A DNA stretch of 55,602 nt from Candidatus Margulisiibacteriota bacterium (GCA_003242895.1 QKMY01000022.1:1-55602); one strand, 5' to 3'. Positions 1 to 9,063 are shown, numbered from the stretch's first letter. Translations and numbers: made by a program. Notes: a model not told the origin generated them from the sequence alone.

Positions 1-2
1 TC

Positions 3-119
3 TGCTTGTATTTTTGTCTCGGAGATCGACTGGACACCATCAATCTGAATCAGGTGGACAGTTTACCTGAATTACCTGAACAGCTTCATCTGAATCTGCA
101 AAAAAGCCAGCGAATATAA
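3..119 (+). CDS. C-terminal fragment of an unrecognised protein
   Basis: An open frame enters from the left edge and ends at TAA 117-119, giving the last 38 residues of a protein whose start lies outside the window. The tail is polar and rich in Leu, Asn and Gln, with a repeated Leu-Pro-Glu motif (LPELPEQLHLNL). I do not recognise a family. It lies beside insertion-sequence debris, so it could belong to a mobile or degraded gene. Confidence 0.35.
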   Translation, partial: CLYFCLGDRLDTINLNQVDSLPELPEQLHLNLQKSQRI

Positions 120-699
120 ACACCTATTTTTAAGGGACTACATTGGCCTGACTTATACCTATATATTTATTTCTTATACCCGGGGAAAATAATTGCGGCT
201 GGACAGGAATCATAGTTGACGTTAATCGAGGATATAATCCAGGCAGAAAAAGGTTTCATATATAAGAGGCATGACTACTCTATAAAAAAATATTTTAGCA
301 ATATAATGTATTATATTACATTAAATGAAATTTACTAAATAGCTAACAATTAAACCATCAAGACAAACATAAATGAGTACCTACCTTAAGTCCATAGATA
401 AGTTTCAGGCAAAACTTTTCATACCAGACAATGTACTTGCAGAATCCAATATCATATCTTAGCGAGAAGAACTTTGATGCTTGTGCAGAGCATTCCAGTC
501 ATAGGCAACGACCATCACAAAATATTTATAGGAACTAAGGAGCGCCGTATCTTCATTTGATTAACTAAAAAGCTCTCATGTGAAACAGCTGGGGCATCGG
601 ATGTTGCCTAGATAGGGTAACCTGCTTTATACAAAGATGTATTTTCTAACGGTTCCGACCACCAGACTTATCGAATTTTTTATAATTTAGGAGAAAAAA
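120..699. other. 580-base stretch without a convincing gene
   Basis: Only short open frames are present; the best, 29 codons from ATG at 373, has no ribosome binding site. An AT-rich inverted repeat (TAATGTA / TACATTA, 304-310 and 317-323) is the only structure I see. With an insertion-sequence remnant on its right and a cut gene on its left, this is probably degraded accessory DNA. Confidence 0.5.
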
Positions 700-1438
700 A
701 GGGGCTGTCCAAAAAGTAAAAATTTAGGCAGCCTCTTTTTATTATCTATAAATGTTTTTCATTAACTTTTTTCCTAAATCCGACTGTAAATTATCTCTAG
801 CTTGCTGCCTAAGTTCATTGAGCCGAAAGCTCACTTGAATAGATCGTCCTGTTTTTGAGGTCGTACATGCATCTCTACAGCTACATGTGTTGCATTCGTT
901 ACACTGATAAACACGTCGCTCCGTTTGATATCCATTTGCACTTATATGGTTTTCAATATCTTTAAAATGAAGTTGCTTACCCTCAGGACATATGTATTGA
1001 TCTTGATTTTGATCATATTTGAAATATTCTATTTTGAATCTGTTTTTCTGAAATTTGTCTGTTCAAAATGAAAATTATTGTATTTCACATATCCATTGCA
1101 CTGCTTTTTTTAAACTCTTGTCCTTGCCTATACCTGCCAGTTTTTCATTAAGTTCCTTCATCCGGTACCTTGAGCATCATTCCGGGATGATAGCTGCTTG
1201 TCCCGCCGCCTTTGTATCTTTTTAGCACCGGTTCAATATTCATCCTCTCAATTGCTGAATTTACCACCCTTACCAGATGATTCTCAGGTATTAATTCTTC
1301 CAAACTTGGGGGGAGCAAAAATTGTTGGTGCATCGAATATTCTTTGAATGTTACTTTTGTGTTGTTTTTTCTCATATCTTCATTGTACTATATCTATTTC
1401 ACAATGCAGAAGAGGCTGCCCCTTTTGGGACAGCCCCT
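700..1438 (-). mobile_element. IS1182-like insertion sequence remnant, internally deleted
   Basis: The two ends are imperfect inverted repeats. The left end starts AGGGGCTGTCCAAAAAG at 700 and the right end, read on the minus strand from 1438, starts AGGGGCTGTCCCAAAAG. Both continue to a GGCAGCCTCTT motif. Between them lie two separate pieces of one transposase with the central part and the catalytic C-terminus missing. An intact IS1182 element is roughly 1.5-2 kb; this is about 740 bases and cannot make a working transposase. Each end folds into a GC hairpin resembling a terminator. I see no clear target-site duplication. Confidence 0.75.
743..1375 (-). pseudogene. Broken IS1182-family transposase
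   Basis: The minus-strand frame from ATG 1375 gives the typical N-terminus of IS1182/DUF772 transposases (LPPSLEELIPENHLVR, then YHPGMMLK) but runs out of frame to a stop at 1148. A second frame, about 1050 down to the stop at 743, encodes the later zinc-binding segment, with YICPEGKQLHF and four spaced Cys in a CNECNTCSCRDAC pattern, then stops at LMKNIYR. The region between, including most of the catalytic core, and the C-terminus are deleted. A short intermediate piece (about 1078-1161) reads as a helical segment followed by a stop. Confidence 0.75.
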
Positions 1439-1439
1439 C
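1412..1439 (-). terminator. Hairpin at the insertion-sequence end, possible terminator for glgA
   Basis: The sequence GAGGCTG...CAGCCCCTC folds into a GC-rich stem about 30 bases beyond the glgA stop on the minus strand. It is the right terminal repeat of the IS remnant. It lacks a run of T after the stem, but the left IS end (about 700-737) has the same hairpin followed by seven T on the minus strand, so read-through from glgA would probably end at one of the two. Confidence 0.35.
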
Positions 1440-1468
1440 CTTAAATAAATATTAATATGGGATCAGTT

Positions 1469-2941
1469 TTATCCCTGTTTTTTTCCTAAAGCGCAAAAAT
1501 ACAATTCCATGTATTTTATAGCGGAGGCTTTCCAACTAAAATCATATTTCATAGCGTTTTTCATAAGTTTTTTCCAGGCTTTTTCGTCAGCATAAACTTC
1601 AACAGCTCGCTCTATTTTTTCAAGAAGCTTTTCTGAATTATAGTCTAAAAACATAAATCCGTTTGCCTTGTCTGCTTCGAATACATCAACCAAGTCGTAA
1701 TCAACGATCGTATCCGCTAATCCGCCTGTCTCACGTACTATCGGAATCGTACCGTATTTCAAGCTTATTAATTGGCCTAAACCACAAGGCTCATAACGAG
1801 AAGGCATAAGGAACATGTCACTTCCAGCATAAATCAGCTGAGCTAACATTGCATCATATTTTAGCGCAATACCTGCTTTTGCAGGATATTTTTCGGCGAT
1901 AGAAGCAAATAACTGATGATACTTCGGTTCACCTGTGCCAAGAATAACTATCTGAAGATTCTTTTGCATAAGCTGATCAATTATTTCGGCAATCAAATCA
2001 AAGCCTTTTTGATCTGCTAACCTAGAGATAACTCCGATTACCGGAGTATTTTCCTTGTACTTCAAACCATACTGCTTAAGTAGCTCTTTTTTGTTTATTT
2101 CTTTACCTTCTAATTTCTGCAAACTATAGTTTTCTTTAATATTCGGGTCAGCTTTCGGATCCCAAACTGAGTAATCTATTCCATTAATTACACCATACAA
2201 ATCTGCACTTCTTGTACTGAGTAGCCCTTGCAACCCACACCCATACTCTTCAGTTTGAATTTCCTTGCTATACATATCACTGACTGTATTGAGGAGGTCC
2301 GCGTAGATAAGCCCACCCTTAATAAAGCTGAACTTTCCCCAGAATTCCAGTTTTTCATAGCTAAAAACTTCTGCCGGCAACTGGGTAACCTGGAGTGCCT
2401 TTTTCGGCTCAAACAATCCTTGATAGGCAAGATTATGAATAGTAAACAAGGTGGCCGTATTTGTGTAAAAAGGGTCGTTCAGGTATAAAGTTTTCAGATA
2501 TACAGGCACTAACGCAGTCTGCCAGTCATTGCAATGAATAAGTTCAGGCTTATAGTCCAAATATTTACACATTTCGAGAATAGCCCTGTCAAAAAATGCA
2601 AATCTTTCATCATTGTCTATATAATCTTCACCAGATTCTTGATACAGATGATCTCGATCGAAATACTTCGGATTAGCAATAAAGTAGACCGGAACAGTCG
2701 TTTTATCTAACTTCGTCTTATATAGGTCCGCTTTCTCAATTCCGCCGGCAATCTGAACATCAAAATTACCAACTAATTCTAGCTTAAACTTGTTTTTATC
2801 AATTGTTTTGTAGCAAGGCATAACTACAACAACGTCATGCTTTAATTTTTTTATCTCTTTCGGCAATGCACCAGCAACATCAGCCAGACCACCGGTTTTT
2901 GCAAATGGCACTACTTCTGATGAGGCAATGAGTATATTCAT
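1469..2941 (-). CDS. glgA: Glycogen synthase (ADP-glucose type)
   Basis: GT5-family glycosyltransferase that extends alpha-1,4-glucan chains from ADP-glucose in the cytoplasm. At 490 residues it has the usual length. The N-terminus has the KTGGLADV motif at 15-22, whose Lys binds the nucleotide sugar. The C-terminal Rossmann domain has SRYEPCGLGQL (about 380) and ETGGLADTI (about 407), the donor-site motifs. A GGGATGG-like binding site precedes ATG. It is the last gene of a leftward operon with galT and a glycogen-binding protein, which fits storage-glucan metabolism. Downstream is the IS remnant. Bacterial family membership is clear; ADP- versus UDP-glucose preference is inferred. Confidence 0.95.
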   Translation of the reverse strand: MNILIASSEVVPFAKTGGLADVAGALPKEIKKLKHDVVVVMPCYKTIDKNKFKLELVGNFDVQIAGGIEKADLYKTKLDKTTVPVYFIANPKYFDRDHLYQESGEDYIDNDERFAFFDRAILEMCKYLDYKPELIHCNDWQTALVPVYLKTLYLNDPFYTNTATLFTIHNLAYQGLFEPKKALQVTQLPAEVFSYEKLEFWGKFSFIKGGLIYADLLNTVSDMYSKEIQTEEYGCGLQGLLSTRSADLYGVINGIDYSVWDPKADPNIKENYSLQKLEGKEINKKELLKQYGLKYKENTPVIGVISRLADQKGFDLIAEIIDQLMQKNLQIVILGTGEPKYHQLFASIAEKYPAKAGIALKYDAMLAQLIYAGSDMFLMPSRYEPCGLGQLISLKYGTIPIVRETGGLADTIVDYDLVDVFEADKANGFMFLDYNSEKLLEKIERAVEVYADEKAWKKLMKNAMKYDFSWKASAIKYMELYFCALGKKQG

Positions 2942-2972
2942 AGGTAAACCATCCCTTCTTCAACGTTATAAA

Positions 2973-2995
2973 AACTCTTTTTTATATAAAGAGTT
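2973..2995 (-). terminator. Weak hairpin between the CBM48 gene and glgA
   Basis: A perfect 8-bp stem (AACTCTTT / AAAGAGTT) with a 7-base loop is followed on the minus strand by a short T-rich tail. The stem is AT-rich, so it is a weak terminator at best, and may only reduce read-through into glgA or stabilise the upstream message. The 200-base gap around it (2942-3143) holds no other gene. Confidence 0.3.
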
Positions 2996-3143
2996 CCCCC
3001 CTACCTAATTCTATTCTGAATCCTACTAGAATACTTTTACATTAGCTACCAAATAATAAATATAATTACACCCGCAGCTTAACAAAAATAAATCTTAAAT
3101 TTTACAAAAAAAATCTTTTGAGTTATATTTGTAAAACTATTAT

Positions 3144-3455
3144 TTATTTAACTTCTTTTACATTATTGACATTGCCAGTATTATCCGTGACAGTTTCTGC
3201 TTTTGGATCTATTTGCCATGCAGAATCAATAACGTACTTATACTGATACTTCCCTGGCTTCAAAACAGCAGTTACAGTCCACTCCCCTTTTTCATTCTTT
3301 TTTAGAGGTTTTTTTGCTGAATCCCAGTTATTAAAATCCCCAGCCAAAAAAACTACTCCGGCCTCAGGTGCTGACACCTTAAAGGTCACCTTTTTCGTAG
3401 TTGATTCCTTTTTCTCTACTAATTCTTTTTTTTCTATTTGTTTTTTTACAGCCAT
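3144..3455 (-). CDS. Free-standing glycogen-binding (CBM48 / AMPK-beta-like) protein
   Basis: 103 residues with a charged, Lys/Glu-rich N-terminus (about 20 residues) followed by one CBM48 beta-sandwich. The hallmark GDFNNW is present, then a conserved GxWTV...KPGKYQYKYVID segment and a WQIDP tail. CBM48 domains bind alpha-glucans; here no enzyme domain is attached. I start it at ATG 3455 because AAAGGAG sits 8 bases before that codon; the longer TTG start at 3473 would include the binding site itself. It lies 31 bases after the galT stop and ahead of glgA, so it may tether glycogen enzymes to the granule. That role is inference. Confidence 0.85.
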   Translation of the reverse strand: MAVKKQIEKKELVEKKESTTKKVTFKVSAPEAGVVFLAGDFNNWDSAKKPLKKNEKGEWTVTAVLKPGKYQYKYVIDSAWQIDPKAETVTDNTGNVNNVKEVK

Positions 3456-3486
3456 TTGTGTTTCTCCTTTCAATTTTTAAAATATT

Positions 3487-4518
3487 TCATACGTTCATAC
3501 CCTCCCTCAAATGCAAAGCAGCATCTTCGGGAGCTATTGAATTAATATACAACCCTGTCCCCCATTCAAAGCCAGCGACTTCAATTAACCGGGGCATAAT
3601 TTCAAAATGCCAGTGATAATCGTGGGAAAGAGAACTCCAGTATTCAGGATGTCCCAGTCGAGGCAATTCATTCGGAGCAGTATGTACCATTATATTATAA
3701 GCAGGGTCACCTAAAATAGATTTAAGCTTAGACATAACTTTGATCAAAATACTCGCAAGTGATCCAATCTCTTCATCTGTAATATCATGAAATCGATGAG
3801 AATGTTTTTTTGGCATCAAACACATTTCGAAGGGAAAACGAGAAGCAAAAGGGGCTAAGACTACGAAATGATCATTAGTCGCAATTATTCTCTCTCCCGA
3901 ACTCAGCTCTTGCTTCATCATATCACAGAATACACATCGTTCTTTATTCAAATAGTACTGTTTTGCCGCCTTTAGCTCAGATCTTACAGTCCTGGGAACA
4001 ATAGGCATCGCAATTAGTTGAGAATGTGAATGTGACAGTATTGCTCCAGCGGCTAACCCATAATTCTTTGATATTATAATATATCGGAACCGCTTATCCT
4101 TATAAAGGTCTTTCAGCCTTTCACGATATGCCTTTAATATTAACTCAATCTGATCTCCACTAAGATCAATAAAATTGACAACATGTTTTGGAGATTCGAC
4201 AATAACTTCGTGAGCTCCGATGCCATTCATCATGTCGTACATCCCGACACCAGCCCGATGAATATCACCTTCTATTTCAAGGACAGGAAATTTATTTGGA
4301 ATCGCCCTTACTTTCCAGCCAGAGGTATTCGGTGCGCCTGGATCCGATCTATAGGACAGGATTTCTGGTGGAGTTTTATCTTCATTACCTTCACAAAACG
4401 GACACAAATGGACATCACGGTGTTCAGATGAGGCTTTAAAATCTGATGGTCTTCTGCCTCTTTCTTTGGCGATTATAACCCATCTTCCGATAACAGGATC
4501 TTTCCTTAACTCAGGCAA
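3487..4518 (-). CDS. galT: Galactose-1-phosphate uridylyltransferase
   Basis: HIT-superfamily nucleotidyltransferase that exchanges UMP between UDP-glucose and galactose-1-phosphate (Leloir pathway). The protein begins PELRKDPVIGRWVII, the usual GalT N-terminus. It has zinc-type CPFCEGNE (near residue 40), the catalytic HSHSQ motif (middle His is the nucleophile; many non-enteric GalTs have this instead of HPHxQ), and HWHFEIMPR near the end. I use TTG 4518 as start, since AGGAAGGA lies 9 bases upstream and homologues begin PELRKDP; the TTG at 4527 abuts the binding site. In a glycogen operon it may act with other sugar-1-phosphates, so specificity is not certain. Confidence 0.9.
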   Translation of the reverse strand: MPELRKDPVIGRWVIIAKERGRRPSDFKASSEHRDVHLCPFCEGNEDKTPPEILSYRSDPGAPNTSGWKVRAIPNKFPVLEIEGDIHRAGVGMYDMMNGIGAHEVIVESPKHVVNFIDLSGDQIELILKAYRERLKDLYKDKRFRYIIISKNYGLAAGAILSHSHSQLIAMPIVPRTVRSELKAAKQYYLNKERCVFCDMMKQELSSGERIIATNDHFVVLAPFASRFPFEMCLMPKKHSHRFHDITDEEIGSLASILIKVMSKLKSILGDPAYNIMVHTAPNELPRLGHPEYWSSLSHDYHWHFEIMPRLIEVAGFEWGTGLYINSIAPEDAALHLREGMNV

Positions 4519-4553
4519 CGAACGCAATCCTTCCTAATTTTCAAACTAGTATA

Positions 4554-4582
4554 ATTATACAGAATATTTTGATTTTCGTCGA
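4554..4582 (-). promoter_or_regulatory. Candidate sigma-70 promoter for galT operon
   Basis: On the minus strand TCGACG (4582-4577), 17 bases, then TATAAT (4559-4554), ending 36 bases before the galT start. The -10 box is perfect; the -35 box matches the consensus poorly. Confidence 0.35.
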
Positions 4583-4791
4583 TGACGCTAAGTGGCACGG
4601 AATGTTCTGATAATTTTATTATATAAAATAACTTTTATTATTATCGATAAAGCGTTGAAATACTTGAATACCCATTAGCACCTGGCTAACCCTGCTAAAA
4701 AAAGCCCCGACCATTTCCGATTAGTGTTTCATTATTAAACTACATTATTGCATTACCGCAAGAATGTCTTAACGTTGAAACGTTTAAGTAT

Positions 4792-4819
4792 TTTACATTT
4801 TTAATTTATGATATATAAT
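4792..4819 (+). promoter_or_regulatory. Candidate sigma-70 promoter for flhG
   Basis: TTTACA at 4792-4797, a 16-base spacer, then a perfect TATAAT at 4814-4819. A start site would fall near 4826, about 40 bases ahead of the gene. Confidence 0.55.
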
Positions 4820-4865
4820 AATCATAAGAATTGTTTAAACTTATAGGAAAACAAGGAGATCATGA

Positions 4866-5720
4866 ATGAACAATAGCTCGAATCAAAAAGCTAAGATTAT
4901 TACTATTACTAGTGGCAAAGGCGGCGTAGGCAAGTCCCTGTTCTCAGTTAACTTTGGTATCGCCTGTGCTAAACTTGGGAAAAAAGTATTGATTATTGAT
5001 GGAGACCTTGGTTTAGCCAATATACACATACTTACCAACACACACCCGGAACATGATCTGCTCGACATTTTAGAAAAAAGAAAAAAGATAGAAGATGTCA
5101 TCATATCAGGTCCGGAAGGGGTCCATATCATTCCAGGGGCTTCAGGGATTTTCAAACTATCAAATACAACTCATGCAAAACGACAGCTCCTTATCGATGA
5201 ATTCTCAAAACTAGAAGACAGATACGATTTTATAATTATTGATACCGAAGCAGGAATTTCCCATAACGTCATTAAATTCGTTTCTATTTCAGATGAAACA
5301 ATAGTTATTACCACCCCGGACATCACAGCCATGGCTGATGCTTACGCAACGATAAAGGTTATTAACTCCAAAAATATTACATCAAAAATATCGATTGTTA
5401 TCAACAGAATAAAATCTTTTGAAGAAGGAGAAGCAACTTACAAGAAAATCTCACTTGTGTGCGAAAAGTTCTTATCCTTAAATGTTCACAAGCTAGGATT
5501 TGTTTTCGATGATACAACCACAGTCAAGCTCGCAATAAAAAAACGAATCCCCTTCATATTGTCATTCCCAAAATCAAAAGCATCAATTTCTATCAAATCC
5601 ATAACATCATCATTTTTGGGATTATCTATAAATACTATCGAGCCAAAAATCTTCCTTAATAAGCTAGCTATGCTGATTACTCATCCTATAAAAAAAGAAG
5701 AGTTAGTGCTAAAGTCATAG
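4866..5720 (+). CDS. flhG: FlhG/YlxH-type MinD-family ATPase
   Basis: 284-residue ParA/MinD-superfamily P-loop ATPase. It has the deviant Walker A GKGGVGKS at 17-24, DGDLGLANIHIL (switch region, about 46-57) and DTEAG near 137-141. The DLGLAN segment and the GPEGVHIIPGASG stretch are typical of FlhG, which sets flagellar number and place together with FlhF. AAGGAG at 4853-4858 selects ATG 4866 over ATG 4862. It stands alone, away from the flagellar operon, and no flhF is in the window. The C-terminus lacks an obvious MinD amphipathic membrane helix, so membrane binding is unclear. Another MinD-like role is possible. Confidence 0.8.
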   Translation: MNNSSNQKAKIITITSGKGGVGKSLFSVNFGIACAKLGKKVLIIDGDLGLANIHILTNTHPEHDLLDILEKRKKIEDVIISGPEGVHIIPGASGIFKLSNTTHAKRQLLIDEFSKLEDRYDFIIIDTEAGISHNVIKFVSISDETIVITTPDITAMADAYATIKVINSKNITSKISIVINRIKSFEEGEATYKKISLVCEKFLSLNVHKLGFVFDDTTTVKLAIKKRIPFILSFPKSKASISIKSITSSFLGLSINTIEPKIFLNKLAMLITHPIKKEELVLKS

Positions 5721-5748
5721 TACAATTATAAAAGGAAATACGATATGT

Positions 5749-8565
5749 ATGCAAAAGTTAAATTGGTATTTAATAGTTACTCTTGTATTCTTTTGTACTT
5801 TGATCTCGGCAACTGTTTTTGCCGAAGATCTATTTTATGACTTAACTATTTCCATTGCAGATAACTTCTTTATTTCAGGCAATAATAGGGTTTCGATAAC
5901 CAACACATCGTCAGCTAACCTAAGGGAACTAATAATCCAGCTACCACTTAATATGGACAAAAAAATGGATCCTAGGACTGATCCTTCCCGGTATGACTAT
6001 TCCTATCCAAAAGGATTCGAAGAAAGCGCTACCTACATTAATGAAGTAAAATCGGAGGGTCGAAAACTTGAGTTTTCATATATCGACGAAGAGGACCCTG
6101 CCGTAGGGACAGTGGGGAACAAAAACTATGCGATCGTGTTACTGCCAAATGATCTGCCACCGGGAAAACTAATTACGTTTGATATATCGTTCTCCTCAAT
6201 TATCCCAACAAAACTCGGTAACGGGAAATACAACGGAGTCCTCTACCTGCAAGGCATGTGGTACCCAACTATTGCAAATTATACGCAGCAAGGTGTATTT
6301 CAAAGAAACAATGAACATTTCAAACAGGCTACTTATAAAATAACGGTCGCCAGCTCTCCAAATCTCGAAGTGGTTACAGGTACAGAGCTAATAACGATAC
6401 AGAAATCAGGGTCCGCGATAATCCGCGAGGGCACTATCAGGAACCCGATTTCATTGCTCCCTCTTTTTGCCTCGGAAAAAATTAAAAAATTCAGACATAC
6501 CTACAAAAACCTTGTTATTGACTCTTATTATCTACCTGGAGATGAAGCTTACGCTTCGTTCTCAATACAAGTTGCAGAGCGGGCTTTAAATTACTACAAA
6601 GATTTCTATAAGCTTGAGTTTCCATCAACTCACCTATCAATAGTAGACAATTACATGGGTTCTCAATCTGCATACAGCGCGGGCAATACTATATTCATGC
6701 CCAGAGAGTTGAGACGGCTTCCATCACTTTTTTCTCGGATATACGAAGTCATCCTCGCACACGAATTCGGACATATGTGGTGGGGCTTAACTGTGAGCTA
6801 TGGATTTAATGAAGATAACTGGATTGGCGAAGGACTATGTACCTTTTTTATGAATAAATACTTTGAGAATAGATACGGGATATCTCATAATCTTCTCAAT
6901 GTGCCAAAAGGTGAACATATCCCAAATTACACATTTGAAGAATTCTTTACATATCTCCCGTACCGTGAGCTTGCCGTAAGGAATCAAGACCCTCCCCCTT
7001 CTTCTGATAGAAAAAAATCGTCTGATATTTCAGCATTAGTTACAATGCAATATCAGAAAGGATTTTATATTTTCAATATTCTCTACCAGGAACTTGGAGA
7101 TAAAAAGTTTATAGAGCTTCTTCATTATTTACTCAATAATTATTCGCATAAGATACTAACAACTTCCGATCTTCTTGAAGCTATTAGTAAGGTCTCAGGA
7201 AAAGACTATTCAAAATTCTTTGAGCAATGGGTATACTCAGGGAAAACCTTTGATTATGAAATAACCTCGTTACAAGCTGCCTTAAATCCATCTTTCAACG
7301 TTATTAGCAGGGTAAATATAAAAAATTCCGGGGATATAAATGCACCGATGGTTATACAGGCAACCGATAGCAATAATAATGTTTATATCGGAAAATCTAC
7401 CGGCAAAAGCGCTGAAACAATTGAGTTCATTACATCTTCTCCCATAAAAGAAGTGATCCTAGACCCGAACAGAACGTATCCTGATATATACAGGCTCAAC
7501 AACTATTACCCGACTAGGTTTAAAGCAGCCCCATATATAGCTGTTCCTGAGTCAGATGCTTACTACCTCTCAATTAGACCATCATTCGTAATCAGCAATC
7601 TCGGGAGCTATAGCGCTGTCCAGTTAAACTATGGATATCTCGACGATTTCAACTTATCGCTCGATAATAACTCGCAGACTGACTATTGGCAGGTTTCTTA
7701 CATGAAAACCAGGCTCCTTGACCCAAAACTGGCATTTTTTAGCACCTATAGAACGTTACGAGGGATACAGAACTCAACTGCCGGGTTCAATTATTATTGG
7801 AATCATGTGCAGGAGCAAATCACGTATCCGGGAACCTTCCTTACCGTTGCTTACCAATCTGAAGATCTCTACAAATTTGTATTGCAAGATAAATTCGCAA
7901 AGTTCTATGGGTTTTATTCGTACCTGGACTTACAGAAAACCAGCCATGCAAACAAACTTATTGTAAATTTTGCGCAGAAATATGGGTTAACGCCGCTTTC
8001 TAACTCTTATTATTCCATCGACTACGAATACAATAGAAAGTTTCTTGGTTCAGACCATGATTTTGATCAAACTATTTTTGGTTCCGGGATTTCTTTTCGC
8101 GCCGGACATTTAAAAAGCATCACAGTTCAAAATATTACAAAATTAAGTAAAGGCTTTACCCCAGAAGAGAAATTTTATTATCTTTACTCCACGTTTGATG
8201 GACTAAGGGCGGTTTCGAGATATAGAGATACTAATGACCATAATAAAAACTTTTCTTTATTTCGCACATCATTTAATATGCCTCTTGCAGCTAATCTCTA
8301 TGATATACCGGTACTTTCCAGCGAGTTATGGCTGGAAAGTATATATTTTTCCTTATTCCATGAATGGGGCGCACTTTCAGACTCACCACAACGAATATTC
8401 AACTCAAACTTTAATAAAACAATCGGTTTCGAGTTCGATTTTAACGTACTCAGCTTCGGACAATTCCCTATCTCACTTAATCTCATTTGGGCCAGAGCTG
8501 TTCCAAACCACAATGCGCATAAAGAGCCTATCTACTTCACGTTGGGTATTAATAGCATTTTCTGA
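5749..8565 (+). CDS. M1-family metallopeptidase fused to a C-terminal outer-membrane beta-barrel
   Basis: 938 residues. A Sec signal peptide (about 1-26, cut near VFA-ED) leads a gluzincin domain with HEFGH at 338-342 and the third zinc ligand E361 in GEG, spaced as HEXXH-x18-E. A Tyr in the MQYQKG segment (about 440) matches the M1 catalytic Tyr. The GAMEN motif that binds the substrate N-terminus is not visible; the equivalent stretch reads SQSAYSAGN, so classical aminopeptidase activity is doubtful. After about residue 600 the sequence becomes alternating, aromatic- and Asn-rich beta-strands and ends in Phe, as outer-membrane barrels do. The barrel is an inference from pattern. It lies 28 bases after flhG. 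Confidence 0.8.
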   Translation: MQKLNWYLIVTLVFFCTLISATVFAEDLFYDLTISIADNFFISGNNRVSITNTSSANLRELIIQLPLNMDKKMDPRTDPSRYDYSYPKGFEESATYINEVKSEGRKLEFSYIDEEDPAVGTVGNKNYAIVLLPNDLPPGKLITFDISFSSIIPTKLGNGKYNGVLYLQGMWYPTIANYTQQGVFQRNNEHFKQATYKITVASSPNLEVVTGTELITIQKSGSAIIREGTIRNPISLLPLFASEKIKKFRHTYKNLVIDSYYLPGDEAYASFSIQVAERALNYYKDFYKLEFPSTHLSIVDNYMGSQSAYSAGNTIFMPRELRRLPSLFSRIYEVILAHEFGHMWWGLTVSYGFNEDNWIGEGLCTFFMNKYFENRYGISHNLLNVPKGEHIPNYTFEEFFTYLPYRELAVRNQDPPPSSDRKKSSDISALVTMQYQKGFYIFNILYQELGDKKFIELLHYLLNNYSHKILTTSDLLEAISKVSGKDYSKFFEQWVYSGKTFDYEITSLQAALNPSFNVISRVNIKNSGDINAPMVIQATDSNNNVYIGKSTGKSAETIEFITSSPIKEVILDPNRTYPDIYRLNNYYPTRFKAAPYIAVPESDAYYLSIRPSFVISNLGSYSAVQLNYGYLDDFNLSLDNNSQTDYWQVSYMKTRLLDPKLAFFSTYRTLRGIQNSTAGFNYYWNHVQEQITYPGTFLTVAYQSEDLYKFVLQDKFAKFYGFYSYLDLQKTSHANKLIVNFAQKYGLTPLSNSYYSIDYEYNRKFLGSDHDFDQTIFGSGISFRAGHLKSITVQNITKLSKGFTPEEKFYYLYSTFDGLRAVSRYRDTNDHNKNFSLFRTSFNMPLAANLYDIPVLSSELWLESIYFSLFHEWGALSDSPQRIFNSNFNKTIGFEFDFNVLSFGQFPISLNLIWARAVPNHNAHKEPIYFTLGINSIF
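8312..8341 (+). repeat. Perfect 11-bp inverted repeat inside the peptidase-barrel gene
   Basis: TACTTTCCAGC (8312-8322) and GCTGGAAAGTA (8331-8341) flank an 8-base loop. It codes for part of a predicted beta-strand hairpin, so it could be chance, or a local RNA structure. Confidence 0.5.
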
Positions 8566-8682
8566 TCATAGGTATCTAACGCTATTCTCATTAACATACT
8601 ACCGCAAAGTGAAATAATTATATTTCCTTTACATAGAACTTCTCTGCATCCCAGCATATAAGATATAATTTCTTTTGATTTC

Positions 8683-9063
8683 TTACGATTTCTCGAATTT
8701 GAGCGACACCGAATTCACACAATATCTTTTGCCAGTAGGAGCCGGACCATCGTTGAATATATGTCCAAGATGGCTTCCGCATTTCGAACAATGGACTTCG
8801 ACTCTTTCCATGCCATGACTTCGATCAATATCAGAAGCGATCTTATCATCTTCTACCGGAGCAAAAAAGCTAGGCCATCCGCTTCCCGAATTAAATTTCG
8901 TCTTCGAGCTGAACAAGGGATTACCGCAAGCAGCACAATAATACATTCCATTTTCTTCATTTTTATAGTACTTCCCGGCAAATGGCTTCTCGGTCCCTCG
9001 CTCTCGCATCACATGATATTCTTCAGACGTCAATTTTTTTTTCCATTCTTCATCATTTTCCAT
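8683..9063 (-). CDS. msrB: Peptide-methionine (R)-S-oxide reductase
   Basis: 126-residue MsrB that reduces methionine-R-sulfoxide in damaged proteins. Two CxxC zinc pairs are visible (CAACG and CSKCG), plus the [10 protein letters not shown] segment and GHIFNDGP. The catalytic Cys lies in RYCVNS near the C-terminus. GAGGTG stands 7 bases ahead of ATG. No signal peptide, so it acts in the cytoplasm. No msrA partner is in view. It converges with the preceding plus-strand peptidase gene. Confidence 0.95.
   Translation of the reverse strand: MENDEEWKKKLTSEEYHVMRERGTEKPFAGKYYKNEENGMYYCAACGNPLFSSKTKFNSGSGWPSFFAPVEDDKIASDIDRSHGMERVEVHCSKCGSHLGHIFNDGPAPTGKRYCVNSVSLKFEKS

Larger units (their letters stand above)
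4519..4865. other. Divergent intergenic region between galT and flhG
   Basis: About 350 AT-rich bases separate two diverging genes. It holds a probable promoter for each side and no convincing open frame. I see no clear sigma-28 (FliA) promoter here. Confidence 0.5.

Noticed and set aside
373-462. 29-codon plus-strand frame
   Set aside because: No ribosome binding site, no motif, and it lies in degraded accessory DNA.
8234-8617. 127-codon plus-strand frame at the end of the peptidase-barrel gene
   Set aside because: Out-of-frame shadow; the main frame keeps a regular beta-strand pattern to its end.
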